Under the pieces are notes generated by a model. The model saw only the letters and a list, made by a program, of their open reading frames with translations. It was not told the DNA's origin and did no database searches. This document shows positions 1 to 10,257 of a stretch of DNA of 64,000 bases, in pieces. This DNA comes from Nitrospirota bacterium (GTDB lineage: Bacteria; Nitrospirota; 9FT-COMBO-42-15; HDB-SIOI813): contig JADZCV010000045.1 of NCBI GenBank assembly GCA_020851375.1, positions 280,877-344,876 on the forward strand. Reading direction: 5' to 3'. Both the position numbers and the translations under genes were made by a program. How positions within the stretch are numbered: position 1 is the stretch's first letter; the number at the start of each line of letters is the position of its first letter.

Positions 1-327
1 GTAAGAAGGACCGGCATTAACGCTGAGAGCCTGCGGCTGATTAAGGAAGCATTGCGTGGGGTTGTATACAATCCTGGAGGAACCGGCGGTGCAGCACGGA
101 GCAGTCTTACAGAGATCGCTGGCAAGACAGGCACTGCCCAGGTCGTAGGACGGAAATTACAGGGGGCCGGCAGGTTTAATGACCACGCGTGGTTTGCTGC
201 ATTCGCGCCTGTTGACAAACCTGAGATAACAGTAGCCGTACTGGTTGAGCATGGAGGTCATGGAGGGGCAGCAGCAGCCCCTGTGGCAAAACAGGTCATT
301 GAGGAATATGTAAAAAATGCTAAATAA
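1..327 (+). CDS. mrdA: Penicillin-binding protein 2, C-terminal fragment
   Basis: This is the last 108 codons of a transpeptidase whose 5' part lies before the window; the frame is open from base 1. The KTGTAQV sequence is the third catalytic motif (KTG) of penicillin-binding transpeptidases. The downstream 'HAWFAAFAP' and 'ITVAVLVEHGG' segments are typical of the PBP2/MrdA family end. The enzyme crosslinks lateral-wall peptidoglycan in the periplasm with RodA, its glycosyltransferase partner, which is the next gene and overlaps it by 11 bases. That pairing is the main reason for choosing MrdA over another class B PBP. The SxxK and SxN motifs are outside the window. Confidence 0.93.
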   Translation, partial: VRRTGINAESLRLIKEALRGVVYNPGGTGGAARSSLTEIAGKTGTAQVVGRKLQGAGRFNDHAWFAAFAPVDKPEITVAVLVEHGGHGGAAAAPVAKQVIEEYVKNAK

Positions 328-1432
328 AGGCACTATAGCACTGTTTGACTGGAAGGCATTCATATTAATAGTATTAATAATGATACTTGGCCTCTCCACC
401 ATATTCAGTGCAACTTATACGAACACCCCTGTGAATGCGACCCCACTTTACATCAAACAGATAGGATGGATTATCATCGGCATCTTCTTTCTGCTGACAG
501 GGATGTCCATTGACTATCAGACCATTGCAAGATATGCCTATCATATTTATGCCTTTTCTTTCATTTTATTGCTGGTTGTCCTGGTGGCAGGAAGAAGCGG
601 CTTTGGTGCTCAGAGATGGATTGCTATAGGAGGTTTCTCATTCCAGCCGTCGGAACTTGCAAAAATTGCGACTGCCTTTGCAATAACAAGATATTTCTCG
701 GATTACCCTGCACGCCATGGCTACAATGTCAGGGAATTAGTTATTCCGGGCATACTTATCGCAATACCCGTCGTCCTCGTCTTGAAACAACCTGATCTTG
801 GAACCGGAATGGTTATAACATTTGTCTCTGTCGTTCTAATCTTCCTTGTTAGAATCCGCTCAAGGCTCCTTGGAATTTTAACCCTCCTGATATTAATGAC
901 ATTCCCCTTCCTGTGGCATATATTCTGGGAAAACCTGAAACAATACCAGAAGACAAGGCTCCTGACATTTATAAATCCCTCAGCCGATCCCACAGGAACA
1001 GGGTATCACATTATCCAGTCAAAGATAGCCATAGGGTCAGGAGGTTTTTTTGGCAAAGGCATTTTACAGAGCACACAAAGTCAGTTAAACTTTCTCCCTG
1101 CCAGACATACTGACTTTATATTTTCCGTGTTTGCTGAAGAGTGGGGGTTTTTAGGCATTTTTGTATTGCTTATATTATACCTTCTTCTGATTACATGGGG
1201 ACTGGACGTTGCAATCAAGGCAAAGGACCGCCTCGGTATGCTGATGGCATGCAGCATTATAAGTTATTTCACTTTCTACTGCGTAATTAATATTGGGATG
1301 ACACTCGGGGTGTTTCCGGTGGTCGGCATCCCACTTCCCCTTATGAGCTACGGAGGCACATCCATGATTACCACCTTGTTTTCTCTTGGTATATTGTTTA
1401 ATATAAGGAAGAAACGGTTTTTGTTCTACTGA
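317..1432 (+). CDS. rodA: Rod-shape peptidoglycan glycosyltransferase RodA (SEDS family)
   Basis: A 371-residue polytopic membrane protein of the SEDS family, the polymerase partner of PBP2 in the elongasome. Family hallmarks are 'GFSFQPSELAKIA' near residue 110, 'KQPDLGTGMV' near 155, 'FLPARHTDFIFSVFAEEWG' near 265 and the C-terminal 'PLPLMSYGGTSMI' near 340. Length matches RodA (about 370) rather than FtsW with an extended N-terminus. The ATG start lies inside the end of mrdA (11-base overlap), so translation is probably coupled. The protein should polymerise lipid II at the inner membrane. Confidence 0.96.
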   Translation: MLNKGTIALFDWKAFILIVLIMILGLSTIFSATYTNTPVNATPLYIKQIGWIIIGIFFLLTGMSIDYQTIARYAYHIYAFSFILLLVVLVAGRSGFGAQRWIAIGGFSFQPSELAKIATAFAITRYFSDYPARHGYNVRELVIPGILIAIPVVLVLKQPDLGTGMVITFVSVVLIFLVRIRSRLLGILTLLILMTFPFLWHIFWENLKQYQKTRLLTFINPSADPTGTGYHIIQSKIAIGSGGFFGKGILQSTQSQLNFLPARHTDFIFSVFAEEWGFLGIFVLLILYLLLITWGLDVAIKAKDRLGMLMACSIISYFTFYCVINIGMTLGVFPVVGIPLPLMSYGGTSMITTLFSLGILFNIRKKRFLFY

Positions 1433-1454
1433 CCATTGAACCCTTTATTAAACT

Positions 1455-4103
1455 ATGTACAATGACATCCTGTTATCCGTCTCCAGGCCTTCCAGATACA
1501 TTGGCCAGGAGATCAATTCTCTAAGGAAGGATCCTGCCCTTGTCCAAACGAAGGTGGCATTAATTTTTCCTGATACATACGAGGTAGGCATGTCCCACCT
1601 CGGACTCAAGATACTCTATCAGATACTGAACAATATGGATGGCGTCAGCGCAGAAAGGGCGTTTGTACCGTGGACAGACATGGAGGGAGCGCTGACATCA
1701 AAGGGACTGCCCCTGTTGTCTGCTGAATCATCAACACCACTCACCGGTTTTGACATACTTGGATTCACACTCCCTTATGAACTTTGTTACACAAATATCC
1801 TTACCACTCTTTCGCTCTCAGGTATTCCCCTGTACGCATCGGAACGGGATGTTTCCTTCCCTCTCGTAATAGGAGGCGGAAGCACTGCGTTTAACCCGGA
1901 GCCGGTGGCGGATTTCTTTGACATCTTTTTCCTTGGCGACGGAGAGGAAGGAGCAGTGGAAATAATCAATGTCTTCATGAAATGGAAACAGGCCGGAGAT
2001 TCAAAAAACTCCCTGCTGAAAGAGCTCGCTAAAATTGAAGGTGTATATGTCCCTTCCCTCTACTGCGTTGAATACAATAATGACGGCACTATCCGCTCCA
2101 TTGTTCCACGTGACGGGGCCCCTTCCAAAGTCAGGCGGAGAATCCTCGTGGATCTTGAACATGCGCCGTTTCCAACATCCCCTGTCCTACCCTATATGCA
2201 GGCAGTGCACGACCGTCTTACTATGGAAATTGCCAGGGGGTGTACACACGGATGCAGATTCTGTCAGGCCGGCATAACCTACAGGCCGGTTCGTGAAAGA
2301 AGCCCTGAAAAGGTCCTGGAGCTCATTGACGAAACCCTCAGAAACACGGGTTATGAGGAGGTTTCATTATCATCCCTCAGCACAGGCGACTATGCATGCC
2401 TGGACAGCACCCTTGCTTCTCTGGTCAACAATTACAGGGATAAAAGGGTCTCTTTCTCTCTACCTTCCCTTCGTATAGGGACCCTGACCCCTCCTGTAAT
2501 TGAGCAGATAACAGAGACAAAAAATACAGGTTTTACCATCGCGCCTGAGGCAGGAACAGAACGTCTCCGCAGGGTCATTAACAAGGAAATGGATGAAGGC
2601 ACCCTGGACGCAACTGTCAGAGATATCTTTAGCAGGGGGGTTAAATCACTAAAGTTGTATTTTATGGCCGGTCTGCCTACTGAAACTCATGAAGATCTTG
2701 ATGGCATTATAACCCTTGCACAAAGGGTAAAAGATATAGGAAAACGCTATGGGAAAGGTGCAAAGGACATAACTGTGAGCATATCCGCATTTGTCCCAAA
2801 GGCTCATACACCATTTCAGTGGTATGGACAGATACCTCCGGAGGAACTGGTGAGAAGGCTTAATTACCTTCGTGACGGTTTGAAGAAGGTCAGGATAAAT
2901 TTCAAATGGCATAAGCCCCAGATGAGTTATCTTGAGTCAGTGTTTTCAAGGGGGGACAGAAGACTTGGGAGTGTCATAGAAAAGGCATGGAGGTCAGGCT
3001 GCCGGTTTGACAGCTGGACCGAAAAACTCGACTTTGACAAATGGAAGGATGCCTTTGAGGCATGCGGAATTGATTCTGCATGGTATGCCTCGAGAATGAT
3101 GTCCGTTAATGATATCCTGCCATGGGAACATCTTCATACAGGAATTGATAAAGACTTCCTTATCAAAGAATACCAGCGTTCAGAATCAGGCCGCACCATT
3201 CCTGACTGCAGGTACGGCCTTTGTCCAAACTGCGGAGTATGTGATATGGATGCTGTCAGAGGTAAAAAGGATTCGGGGATAAGACCGGTAGCGCACAGGC
3301 ATGAAGGTGATGACGTACTTTATGACCGGCCATACAAGCCCGATGTCAGAAATAAACTTCCGGATGTCAGGATAAAGATGCGAATCAGATATAACAAGAC
3401 CGGCGGCCTCAGGATGCTCTCTCAGCTCGAGATTATAACCACATTTGAAAGGGCATTCAGAAGGGCATGTATCCCTGTTCTGTTTTCAGAAGGATTTCAC
3501 CCTCACCCTAAAATGTCATTCGGGCCTGCCCTGCCAGTCGGTGTTGAAAGTATCTGCGAATATATGGATGTTGAATTGCAGTTGCCTGTTGCACCGGCTG
3601 AGATCAGAGAACGGACCAATGAGCGCCTGCCTGACGGTCTGAAGATTATCAGCGTAAAGGAGATTCCGGTCAATTCGCAGTCACTTAATTCTTTTATTAC
3701 GCATTTTGCGTACGAAATCATGTTCAATGCAGGGACGGCCTTCATGGCTGGCTCAGATTGTAACGGACTCTGGCAAAGCAAAATAAGCCTGACTGATATA
3801 ACAGAGCTTCCAGTAGAAAGAGTCACGGAAAAGGATGGGAAAAAGACAACAAAGATAATAAACACAAGACGATTTATAGATGAAATTCGCTGGTTGACTG
3901 ATAACACACTGTTCATGATGCTCAAATCAGTTGACAGGGAATGCTGCCGTCCGTCTGATGTAATAAAGGCATTATTCAACATCTCCCATCTGCAGCCCGA
4001 CATCAGGATAATGCGCGTCGGCCTTTATAACAGGACATGCGGTATAACTGTATCACCGGACGGACTTTCATATGAAACGGAGAATCTATGCCTACAGAAA
4101 TAA
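1455..4103 (+). CDS. Radical SAM protein, TIGR03960 family fused to a TIGR03936/DUF2344 domain
   Basis: An 882-residue fusion. Residues 1-240 look like the B12-binding-like N-terminal region of the family. A radical SAM domain follows, with the [4Fe-4S] motif ARGCTHGCRFC (Cys263, Cys267, Cys270). A second cysteine cluster, CRYGLCPNCGVCD, sits near residues 585-597. The C-terminal 230 residues, from 'KMRIRYNKTGGLRML', are the DUF2344 domain. The family is often next to RNase G/E genes, and here it overlaps rng by 16 bases. Its substrate is not established; a role in RNA or ribosome modification is inferred only from the neighbour. No strong ribosome-binding site is visible, but this ATG gives the conserved N-terminus. 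Confidence 0.9.
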   Translation: MYNDILLSVSRPSRYIGQEINSLRKDPALVQTKVALIFPDTYEVGMSHLGLKILYQILNNMDGVSAERAFVPWTDMEGALTSKGLPLLSAESSTPLTGFDILGFTLPYELCYTNILTTLSLSGIPLYASERDVSFPLVIGGGSTAFNPEPVADFFDIFFLGDGEEGAVEIINVFMKWKQAGDSKNSLLKELAKIEGVYVPSLYCVEYNNDGTIRSIVPRDGAPSKVRRRILVDLEHAPFPTSPVLPYMQAVHDRLTMEIARGCTHGCRFCQAGITYRPVRERSPEKVLELIDETLRNTGYEEVSLSSLSTGDYACLDSTLASLVNNYRDKRVSFSLPSLRIGTLTPPVIEQITETKNTGFTIAPEAGTERLRRVINKEMDEGTLDATVRDIFSRGVKSLKLYFMAGLPTETHEDLDGIITLAQRVKDIGKRYGKGAKDITVSISAFVPKAHTPFQWYGQIPPEELVRRLNYLRDGLKKVRINFKWHKPQMSYLESVFSRGDRRLGSVIEKAWRSGCRFDSWTEKLDFDKWKDAFEACGIDSAWYASRMMSVNDILPWEHLHTGIDKDFLIKEYQRSESGRTIPDCRYGLCPNCGVCDMDAVRGKKDSGIRPVAHRHEGDDVLYDRPYKPDVRNKLPDVRIKMRIRYNKTGGLRMLSQLEIITTFERAFRRACIPVLFSEGFHPHPKMSFGPALPVGVESICEYMDVELQLPVAPAEIRERTNERLPDGLKIISVKEIPVNSQSLNSFITHFAYEIMFNAGTAFMAGSDCNGLWQSKISLTDITELPVERVTEKDGKKTTKIINTRRFIDEIRWLTDNTLFMMLKSVDRECCRPSDVIKALFNISHLQPDIRIMRVGLYNRTCGITVSPDGLSYETENLCLQK

Positions 4104-5584
4104 TAATAAATGCACTTCCGGAAGAGGTGCGGGTTGCCCTGCTTGAGAACAAAGAAGTAGTGGAATTATACATAGACAGGCGGAACGAGGGAAGTATCGT
4201 AGGCAATGTCTATAAAGGACGGGTAATAAAGATTCTGCCGGGGATGCAGGCGGCATTCGTTGATATAGGACTTGATCGTGCGGCATTTCTCTATGTGAGC
4301 GATGCAGGCGCTGATGCTGAAGAGTATGCAAGGATGATCGAAGAGGAAGGGGTGGAGGGAAAACTCGAGTTCAAGTCAACACATTACAGCATAGAGGACA
4401 TACTGCAGGAAGGTCAGGAAATAATGGTTCAGGTATCAAAGGAACCACTCGGCACAAAGGGCGCCCGCATTACCTCATACATCTCACTCCCCGGACGGTG
4501 CCTTGTGCTTATGCCCACAGTTGAACATATAGGCATATCAAGGCGCATCAAAGAGGGACGGGAGCGTACAAGGCTCAGAGAGCTTGTGCAGTCCATCAGA
4601 AAGCCGGGCATGGGTTACATTATAAGGACTGCAAGCGAGGATGTTGATATTGAATCTCTTAAGGCAGATGCCGAATTCCTGGAGCTTCTATGGCAGAACA
4701 TACAGCAGAAAAGGGAAACGGTTACTGCCCCTGCACTGCTCTATTCCGAGCTCGACCTTATCTTTCGTACAATCCGGGACATCTTCACCATGAAGGTGGA
4801 CAAGCTGGTTATTGATTCAAAAACCGAATATGAAAGGATAAAGGAGTTTATAAGACTTTATCTGTCTGACATGCTGCCGCGCATTGAGCTCTACGAGCGT
4901 GAGGAGCCTGTATTTGAGACATATGGGATCGAGGTTGAGATAAACAGGGCGCTGAACAAGAAGGTCTGGCTTAAGTCAGGCGGATATATAGTCATTGACC
5001 ATGCAGAGGCGCTTACTGTAATTGACGTTAATACAGGCAAATATGTAGGCAAGAGGGACCCTGAAGAGACAATTACCCAGACAAACATGGAAGCTGTAAA
5101 AGAAGCAGCATACCAGCTAAGGCTTCGAAACATTGGCGGCATTATCATCATAGACTTCATTGACATGGAAAAAGAGAAAAACAGGGAACGTGTCTTCAAC
5201 GCCATGGTAGAGGCATTTTCAGAGGACCGGGCGAGAACGAATATCATAAGGATGTCTGAACTTGGCCTTATTGAAATGTCGAGGAAACGTACAAGGGAAA
5301 ATCTCATGAGGACGCTGTGCGAGCCGTGCAGTTACTGCAGCGGACGGGGTTACACAAAATCTGCAACCTCGATATGCCATGAGCTTTTCAGGGATATAAG
5401 AAAGACGGCGCGGTCTACAAAAGACAAGAAGATTATAGTTACTGCAAGCCAGAGTGTTGCAACCCACATATTTGATGAAGAAAGGCAGATAGTCGAGGAA
5501 CTTGAAAAAGAGTATCAGAAAAGGATAGTAATAAAGGGAGACAAGGGCCTGCACATCGAAGAATATGATATAGTGACCTTATAA
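4088..5584 (+). CDS. rng: Ribonuclease G/E family endoribonuclease
   Basis: A 498-residue Rne/Rng protein without the long C-terminal degradosome scaffold, so RNase G-like. The N-terminus has the S1-like RNA-binding domain ('GSIVGNVYKGRVIKILPGM'). The catalytic magnesium aspartates are Asp313 (in VIDVNTGKYVG) and Asp356 (in IIDFIDM). The zinc-link cysteines are in CEPCSYCSGRG near residues 411-421. The enzyme processes the 5' end of 16S rRNA and decays mRNA in the cytoplasm. The start overlaps the radical SAM gene. Its 3' end overlaps the convergent HD-GYP gene by 6 bases, leaving no room for an intergenic terminator. Confidence 0.95.
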   Translation: MPTEIIINALPEEVRVALLENKEVVELYIDRRNEGSIVGNVYKGRVIKILPGMQAAFVDIGLDRAAFLYVSDAGADAEEYARMIEEEGVEGKLEFKSTHYSIEDILQEGQEIMVQVSKEPLGTKGARITSYISLPGRCLVLMPTVEHIGISRRIKEGRERTRLRELVQSIRKPGMGYIIRTASEDVDIESLKADAEFLELLWQNIQQKRETVTAPALLYSELDLIFRTIRDIFTMKVDKLVIDSKTEYERIKEFIRLYLSDMLPRIELYEREEPVFETYGIEVEINRALNKKVWLKSGGYIVIDHAEALTVIDVNTGKYVGKRDPEETITQTNMEAVKEAAYQLRLRNIGGIIIIDFIDMEKEKNRERVFNAMVEAFSEDRARTNIIRMSELGLIEMSRKRTRENLMRTLCEPCSYCSGRGYTKSATSICHELFRDIRKTARSTKDKKIIVTASQSVATHIFDEERQIVEELEKEYQKRIVIKGDKGLHIEEYDIVTL

Positions 5585-6760
5585 AAGCATCAGGGGTATC
5601 GGGTCTTTTTCGCTTGCGGCAGGCTTGTCAAAGTGCCGGTAAATTGAATTATCAACTTTCGCGCCGGCCACATCTTCCTTAATCATGGACCACCTGACTT
5701 CAGGGATATTAAAGAAAGTATCCACGACAACAGGGTCAAACTGACTGCTCCGGCAACGCAATATTTCCTCTCTCGCTGCTCCATCCGGCAGCGCCCTTCT
5801 GTAAGGCCTGTCTGTAGTCATGGAATCATAGGTATCAGCAAGGGCAAATATCCTTGCATTCATTACTATCTGCTCCCTTTTCAGACCCTGAGGGTATCCT
5901 GTACCGTCATACTTCTCCTGGTGATGCAGTACAAGAAAAGATGCATCCCTGAGGAAGGGGATGTCCTTTAACATACTGTAACCATATTCGACATGCCTCC
6001 TCATCTCCACCCACTCTTCCATTGTAAGGCCGGAAGGCTTTCTCAGGATGGAGTCCGGCACTCCAATCTTGCCAATGTCATGCAGAAGAGTTCCGCATGC
6101 AAGGTTTTTGAGCTCATCATTACTGAGTCCCAATGCCCTGCCAATCTCAAGACTGTACTGAACCACCCGCTGTGAATGCCCTTCAGTAGCATTATCCCGG
6201 TAATCAAGGGCTGTTGAAAGGGCCTCCAGAGTAGTGTTATATGTAACCTGAATCTCAGCCAGTGCCTTGTTAAGCTGTGCTGTTTTCTGCTGTTCAACAT
6301 AAAGAAGTCCCCTTATCTCTGCGGTCTGAACCTTTACTATCTCTTCAAGGTGTTCCTGATATCCCCTGTTCTCAAGTATAAGCCTCCTTTTCTCAAGGGC
6401 ATTCTGTATGCTTATGACAATCTCTTCAAGATTAAACGGTTTGATCAGATAATCTGATGCCCCATGTTTGAGTGCTTCAATAGCTGCATTGGCATTTGAT
6501 ACTGCAGTTATCATAACAACAACGGTATCAGGATAAAGGACCCTTACTTTTTTAATAAGCTCAATCCCGTCAATTCCGGGCATCATTATGTCGCTGAGGA
6601 TTACAGGAAACGGCCTGTCACGCATCCTGTCCAGGGCCTCAAAGGCATTTTCTACAGCCACTGGTTTGTATCCGGAGCTCGTAAGTTTCCGGATAAGGAT
6701 GTCCCTTATAATCGGTTCATCGTCCACAACAAGTATGTCTTTTTCTTCAGGCATTTTCAT
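5579..6760 (-). CDS. Response regulator with HD-GYP domain (putative cyclic-di-GMP phosphodiesterase)
   Basis: 393 residues. The receiver domain spans about residues 8-122, with acidic pocket Asp13-Asp14, phospho-acceptor Asp57 (ILSDIMMPG) and Lys107. A coiled linker follows (about 125-180). The HD-GYP domain covers about 180-365, with His227-Asp228 in HDIGKIG and the HHQEKYDGTGYP signature at 279-290. Both halves look intact, so a phosphorylation-controlled cyclic-di-GMP hydrolase is likely. No histidine kinase is adjacent. It is transcribed convergently with rng and divergently from argD. Codon 3 is also ATG and could be the real start. Confidence 0.92.
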   Translation of the reverse strand: MKMPEEKDILVVDDEPIIRDILIRKLTSSGYKPVAVENAFEALDRMRDRPFPVILSDIMMPGIDGIELIKKVRVLYPDTVVVMITAVSNANAAIEALKHGASDYLIKPFNLEEIVISIQNALEKRRLILENRGYQEHLEEIVKVQTAEIRGLLYVEQQKTAQLNKALAEIQVTYNTTLEALSTALDYRDNATEGHSQRVVQYSLEIGRALGLSNDELKNLACGTLLHDIGKIGVPDSILRKPSGLTMEEWVEMRRHVEYGYSMLKDIPFLRDASFLVLHHQEKYDGTGYPQGLKREQIVMNARIFALADTYDSMTTDRPYRRALPDGAAREEILRCRSSQFDPVVVDTFFNIPEVRWSMIKEDVAGAKVDNSIYRHFDKPAASEKDPIPLMLL

Positions 6761-6768
6761 ACATAATA

Positions 6769-6797
6769 GCTATATTATAATCATCATTTTATGTCAA
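6769..6797 (-). promoter_or_regulatory. Putative sigma70-type promoter of the HD-GYP regulator gene
   Basis: On the - strand a perfect -35 TTGACA (6792-6797) is followed after 17 bases by TATAGC (6769-6774). The predicted start of transcription, near 6762, falls almost on the ATG at 6760, so the mRNA would be leaderless or start translation at the second ATG (6754). An overlapping TATAAT (6774-6779) has too short a spacer (12). Confidence 0.45.
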
Positions 6798-6825
6798 TAT
6801 ATTCTGATGAATGTTATCTTTTCCA

Positions 6826-6854
6826 TTGATTTTTTAGGACATTTGTGTTATGAA
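6826..6854 (+). promoter_or_regulatory. Putative promoter of the arginine operon
   Basis: TTGATT (6826-6831), 17-base spacer, TATGAA (6849-6854), placed 40 bases before the argD ATG. The hexamers are only moderate matches. I see no clear ArgR operator. Confidence 0.35.
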
Positions 6855-6896
6855 TAATGGTCTAATTTGGGGTATTTATCCCGGGGATCCATAACA

Positions 6897-8096
6897 ATGA
6901 CAAGTAATGAAATTTTTGATGACGCCGGCAAATACATAATGAACACATATAAGCGGCTTCCCCTTTTTATAATGAAAGGGCGGGGAAACCGTGTATATGA
7001 TGCTGAGGGCAGGGAATATCTCGACTTCGTCAGTGGTCTTGCAGTCAATAACCTTGGGCATTGCAACCCCCGTGTAACTGTAGCCTTTCAGAAACAGGCG
7101 CAGCGGCTTGTTCATACGTCAAATATTTTCTATACAGAGCCGCAGGTAAAACTGGCTAAATTGCTTGTGGAAAACTCCTTTGCGGACAAAGTCTTCTTCT
7201 GCAACAGCGGCGCAGAGGCAAATGAAGCTGCCATAAAATTAGTCAGGAAATTCTCGAGTGTAAAGGGAACAGGACGATTTGAAATAATTACAACCTTTAA
7301 CTCGTTCCATGGCAGGACAATGGCAACCCTTACGGCAACAGGACAGGATAAATTTCACAAGGGCTTTGACCCTCTCGTGCCTGGATTCTCATATGTTCCC
7401 TTCAATGATATAGCTTCAATGGAAATGGCAATATCTGACAGGACAGCTGCTGTAATGATCGAACCGATACAGGGCGAAGGCGGGGTTAATGTGCCTGACC
7501 GGGACTACCTGAAACGGCTAAGGGAAATATGTGACTCAAACGGCATCCTGCTCGTCCTTGATGAGGTTCAGACAGGCATAGGGAGAACAGGAAAACTATT
7601 CGCATACCAGCACTACGGGATTGAACCGGACATCATTACCCTCGCCAAGGCACTGGGGGGCGGGCTCCCTATAGGAGCTATGCTTGCCAAAGACCATGTA
7701 GCTTCCGCCTTTACACCCGGAACCCATGCATCCACCTTCGGCGGCACACCACTCGTATGTTCTGCAGCTTTAGAGGTTTTAAGGATACTTACTGAAGACG
7801 AGTTTATACTCGACAACTGCAGGAGGATGGGGAGTTACATGATCGCAGCGCTCAATGAACTCAGGTTGAAATATCCTCATCTGATTAAGGATGTCCGGGG
7901 CAAGGGGCTTCTAACCGGCATGGAGTTAAATATGAGCGGCGACACCGTTGTCACAGAATGCATTAAAAAGGGAGTTATTATAAACTGCACCATGGAAAAG
8001 GTTCTCAGGTTTTTACCCCCGCTGGATGTAAGTCAGGCAGATATTGACAAGCTCGCTGATACACTGGCAGAAGTCTTTAACAGCATCAGGATATGA
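6897..8096 (+). CDS. argD: Acetylornithine aminotransferase
   Basis: A 399-residue PLP-dependent class III aminotransferase that makes N-acetylornithine from N-acetylglutamate semialdehyde in arginine synthesis. Seen motifs: 'FCNSGAEANEAAIKLVRKF' for the phosphate-binding loop, 'EPIQGEGGVNV', 'LLVLDEVQTGIGRTGKLFA', and the Schiff-base lysine in 'ITLAKALGGGLPIGAM'. I start at the ATG at 6897 (GGGGAT 11 bases upstream) rather than a TTG 30 bases earlier that would add an unconserved tail. The stop overlaps the argF start. In some bacteria the same enzyme also acts as DapC, but a DapL gene is present here. Confidence 0.94.
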   Translation: MTSNEIFDDAGKYIMNTYKRLPLFIMKGRGNRVYDAEGREYLDFVSGLAVNNLGHCNPRVTVAFQKQAQRLVHTSNIFYTEPQVKLAKLLVENSFADKVFFCNSGAEANEAAIKLVRKFSSVKGTGRFEIITTFNSFHGRTMATLTATGQDKFHKGFDPLVPGFSYVPFNDIASMEMAISDRTAAVMIEPIQGEGGVNVPDRDYLKRLREICDSNGILLVLDEVQTGIGRTGKLFAYQHYGIEPDIITLAKALGGGLPIGAMLAKDHVASAFTPGTHASTFGGTPLVCSAALEVLRILTEDEFILDNCRRMGSYMIAALNELRLKYPHLIKDVRGKGLLTGMELNMSGDTVVTECIKKGVIINCTMEKVLRFLPPLDVSQADIDKLADTLAEVFNSIRI

Positions 8097-9025
8097 CCCG
8101 ACACTTATTGACCATATTTGACCTTTCTCAAAAGGATATTGAATCCCTCCTCATCAGGGCAGGAGAACTCAAGGCCATGCAAAAGGAGGGAATTGAATTC
8201 CTCCCGCTTAGAGGCAAGACACTGGGTCTTCTGTTTGAGAAACAGTCAACAAGGACAAGGCTCTCTTTTGAAGTGGCCGCTTTACAATCAGGCGCTCACT
8301 CCATATATCTCTCACCGCATCAGATCCAGATGGGGCGCGGAGAGGAACTTCGGGATACGGCAAGGATTTTTTCAAGGTATCTCGATGGAGTCGTAATCAG
8401 GACATACGAGCACACTATGATTGAGGAGTTTTCCAGAAATTCTGCCATACCTGTAATAAACGGCCTTACAGATCTCCATCATCCCTGTCAGATTTTATCC
8501 GACATGCTTACTATACTGGAGAAAAAAGGATGCCTGACCGGAATCAGGCTTGCCTACATAGGTGATGGCAATAATGTTGCCAACTCTTTAATTGAATGCG
8601 CCTCATTCATGGGGATACATGTAAGGATTGCCACTCCAGAGGGTTATGAACCTGATAAGATGATTATCGGGGCTGCCGTTCAGAAGGCAAAAGAAACAGG
8701 TGCAAGCATAGAAATCCTCAGAGATCCCTTTGAAGCTGCTGCAGGCGCTGATGTCGTTTATACTGACGTCTGGACAAGTATGGGACAGGAAGAAGAAGAG
8801 GAGAAACGCAGGAATATTTTTAAGAACTATCAGATTAACAGGGAGCTGATGAAGATGGCCGGGACCGATGCGATAATATTGCACTGTCTGCCTGCGCACA
8901 GAGGCGAAGAGATTACGGATGACATGATGGAATCACCTCAGTCCGTGGTATTTGACCAGGCGGAAAACCGGCTTCATATGCAAAAGGCCCTGCTCGAAAT
9001 GCTGATGGGAAACCGGAAGCAATAG
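8093..9025 (+). CDS. argF: Ornithine carbamoyltransferase
   Basis: 310 residues. It condenses carbamoyl phosphate with ornithine to citrulline. The carbamoyl phosphate loop is '[14 protein letters not shown]' (STRTR). '[12 protein letters not shown]' carries the HPxQ motif, '[16 protein letters not shown]' is the SMG loop region for ornithine, and '[13 protein letters not shown]' has the HCLP motif of OTCases as opposed to aspartate carbamoyltransferases. The ATG overlaps the argD stop (ATGA), implying translational coupling. Confidence 0.95.
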   Translation: MTRHLLTIFDLSQKDIESLLIRAGELKAMQKEGIEFLPLRGKTLGLLFEKQSTRTRLSFEVAALQSGAHSIYLSPHQIQMGRGEELRDTARIFSRYLDGVVIRTYEHTMIEEFSRNSAIPVINGLTDLHHPCQILSDMLTILEKKGCLTGIRLAYIGDGNNVANSLIECASFMGIHVRIATPEGYEPDKMIIGAAVQKAKETGASIEILRDPFEAAAGADVVYTDVWTSMGQEEEEEKRRNIFKNYQINRELMKMAGTDAIILHCLPAHRGEEITDDMMESPQSVVFDQAENRLHMQKALLEMLMGNRKQ

Positions 9026-9074
9026 CAATGAGTGCTCAGCAATGAGCAATGAGAGAAAGAAGGAGAATTTTCAA

Positions 9075-10256
9075 ATGAACTCAACAAAGGTTGTTCTCGC
9101 ATACTCAGGCGGACTTGATACATCGGTAATTATCAGATGGCTTATTGAAAAATATAAGTGCGAGGTTATTGCATTTATTGCTGACCTTGGACAGGCGGAA
9201 GACTTAAAGGCCATAGAGCAAAAGGCCATAAAGACTGGCGCAATAAAGGCCATTGTTGAAGATGTAAGAGAAGAATTTGTCAGGGACTATATCTTCCCTG
9301 CACTAAAGGCAAATGCAGTATATGAAGGCACATATCTGATGGGGACTTCTCTTGCCCGTCCTCTCATTGCAAAGAAACAGGCAGAGGCGGCGCTTCGTGA
9401 AGGCGCCTGGGCTGTGGCTCACGGCGCTACAGGTAAAGGTAACGATCAGGTGCGGTTTGAACTTGCCTACTCTGCGCTCTCCCCTTCTCTGAAGATAATA
9501 GCGCCATGGAGAGAATGGGAGTTTGAATCAAGGAGCGACCTGATTGAATATGCAAAAAAACATGACATTCCTGTGCCAGTGACGAAGGCAAAACCTTATA
9601 GCTGTGACGCAAACCTCTTTCATATAAGCTATGAAGGCGGAATACTTGAGGACCCATGGGCAGCGTATCCTGAAGATATGTTTACCCTGACAGTGTCTCC
9701 TGAATCTGCGCCTGACAAAACTCAGTTCATTGAAATAGGCTTTGAGAAGGGGATACCCGTTTCCATAGACGGAAAAGGGTTATCACCCTTTGAGCTGCTG
9801 TCCAGGTTAAACAAGACAGGAGGAGAAAACGGCATTGGCCGCATTGATGTTGTGGAAAACAGATATGTAGGCATCAAATCACGGGGGGTGTACGAAACAC
9901 CTGGCGGAACAATACTGCATATTGCCCATCGTGCGATGGAATCAATTACCATGGACCGGGAGGTCATGCACCTGCGGGATTCCCTTATACCGAGGTTTGC
10001 GGAACTGATTTACAATGGTTACTGGTTCTCCCCTGAGAGGATAATGCTTGAGGCTGCCATCAATTCCTCACAGGAAAATGTAACAGGTACCGTCAGGTTG
10101 AAACTTTACAAGGGTAATTGTGCAGTGGTTGGCAGGAAATCCCCTGTCTCATTATACAGGCCCGCGATAGTCACATTTGAAAAGGGGGCCGGATACAACC
10201 AGAAGGATGCTGAGGGGTTCATCAGGATAAACGCCCTCAGGTTAAAGAACCAGTAA
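9075..10256 (+). CDS. argG: Argininosuccinate synthase
   Basis: 393 residues. It joins citrulline and aspartate using ATP. The N-terminal '[18 protein letters not shown]' is the pyrophosphatase-type SGGxDTS loop, and '[18 protein letters not shown]' is the second conserved segment. I place the start at 9075, 9 bases after AGGAGA (9061-9066). An in-frame ATG at 9042 would add 11 unconserved residues from a stretch of short GCAATGAG repeats. It sits 49 bases after argF and one base before argH, so it belongs to the same operon. Confidence 0.95.
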   Translation: MNSTKVVLAYSGGLDTSVIIRWLIEKYKCEVIAFIADLGQAEDLKAIEQKAIKTGAIKAIVEDVREEFVRDYIFPALKANAVYEGTYLMGTSLARPLIAKKQAEAALREGAWAVAHGATGKGNDQVRFELAYSALSPSLKIIAPWREWEFESRSDLIEYAKKHDIPVPVTKAKPYSCDANLFHISYEGGILEDPWAAYPEDMFTLTVSPESAPDKTQFIEIGFEKGIPVSIDGKGLSPFELLSRLNKTGGENGIGRIDVVENRYVGIKSRGVYETPGGTILHIAHRAMESITMDREVMHLRDSLIPRFAELIYNGYWFSPERIMLEAAINSSQENVTGTVRLKLYKGNCAVVGRKSPVSLYRPAIVTFEKGAGYNQKDAEGFIRINALRLKNQ

Positions 10257-10257
10257 A

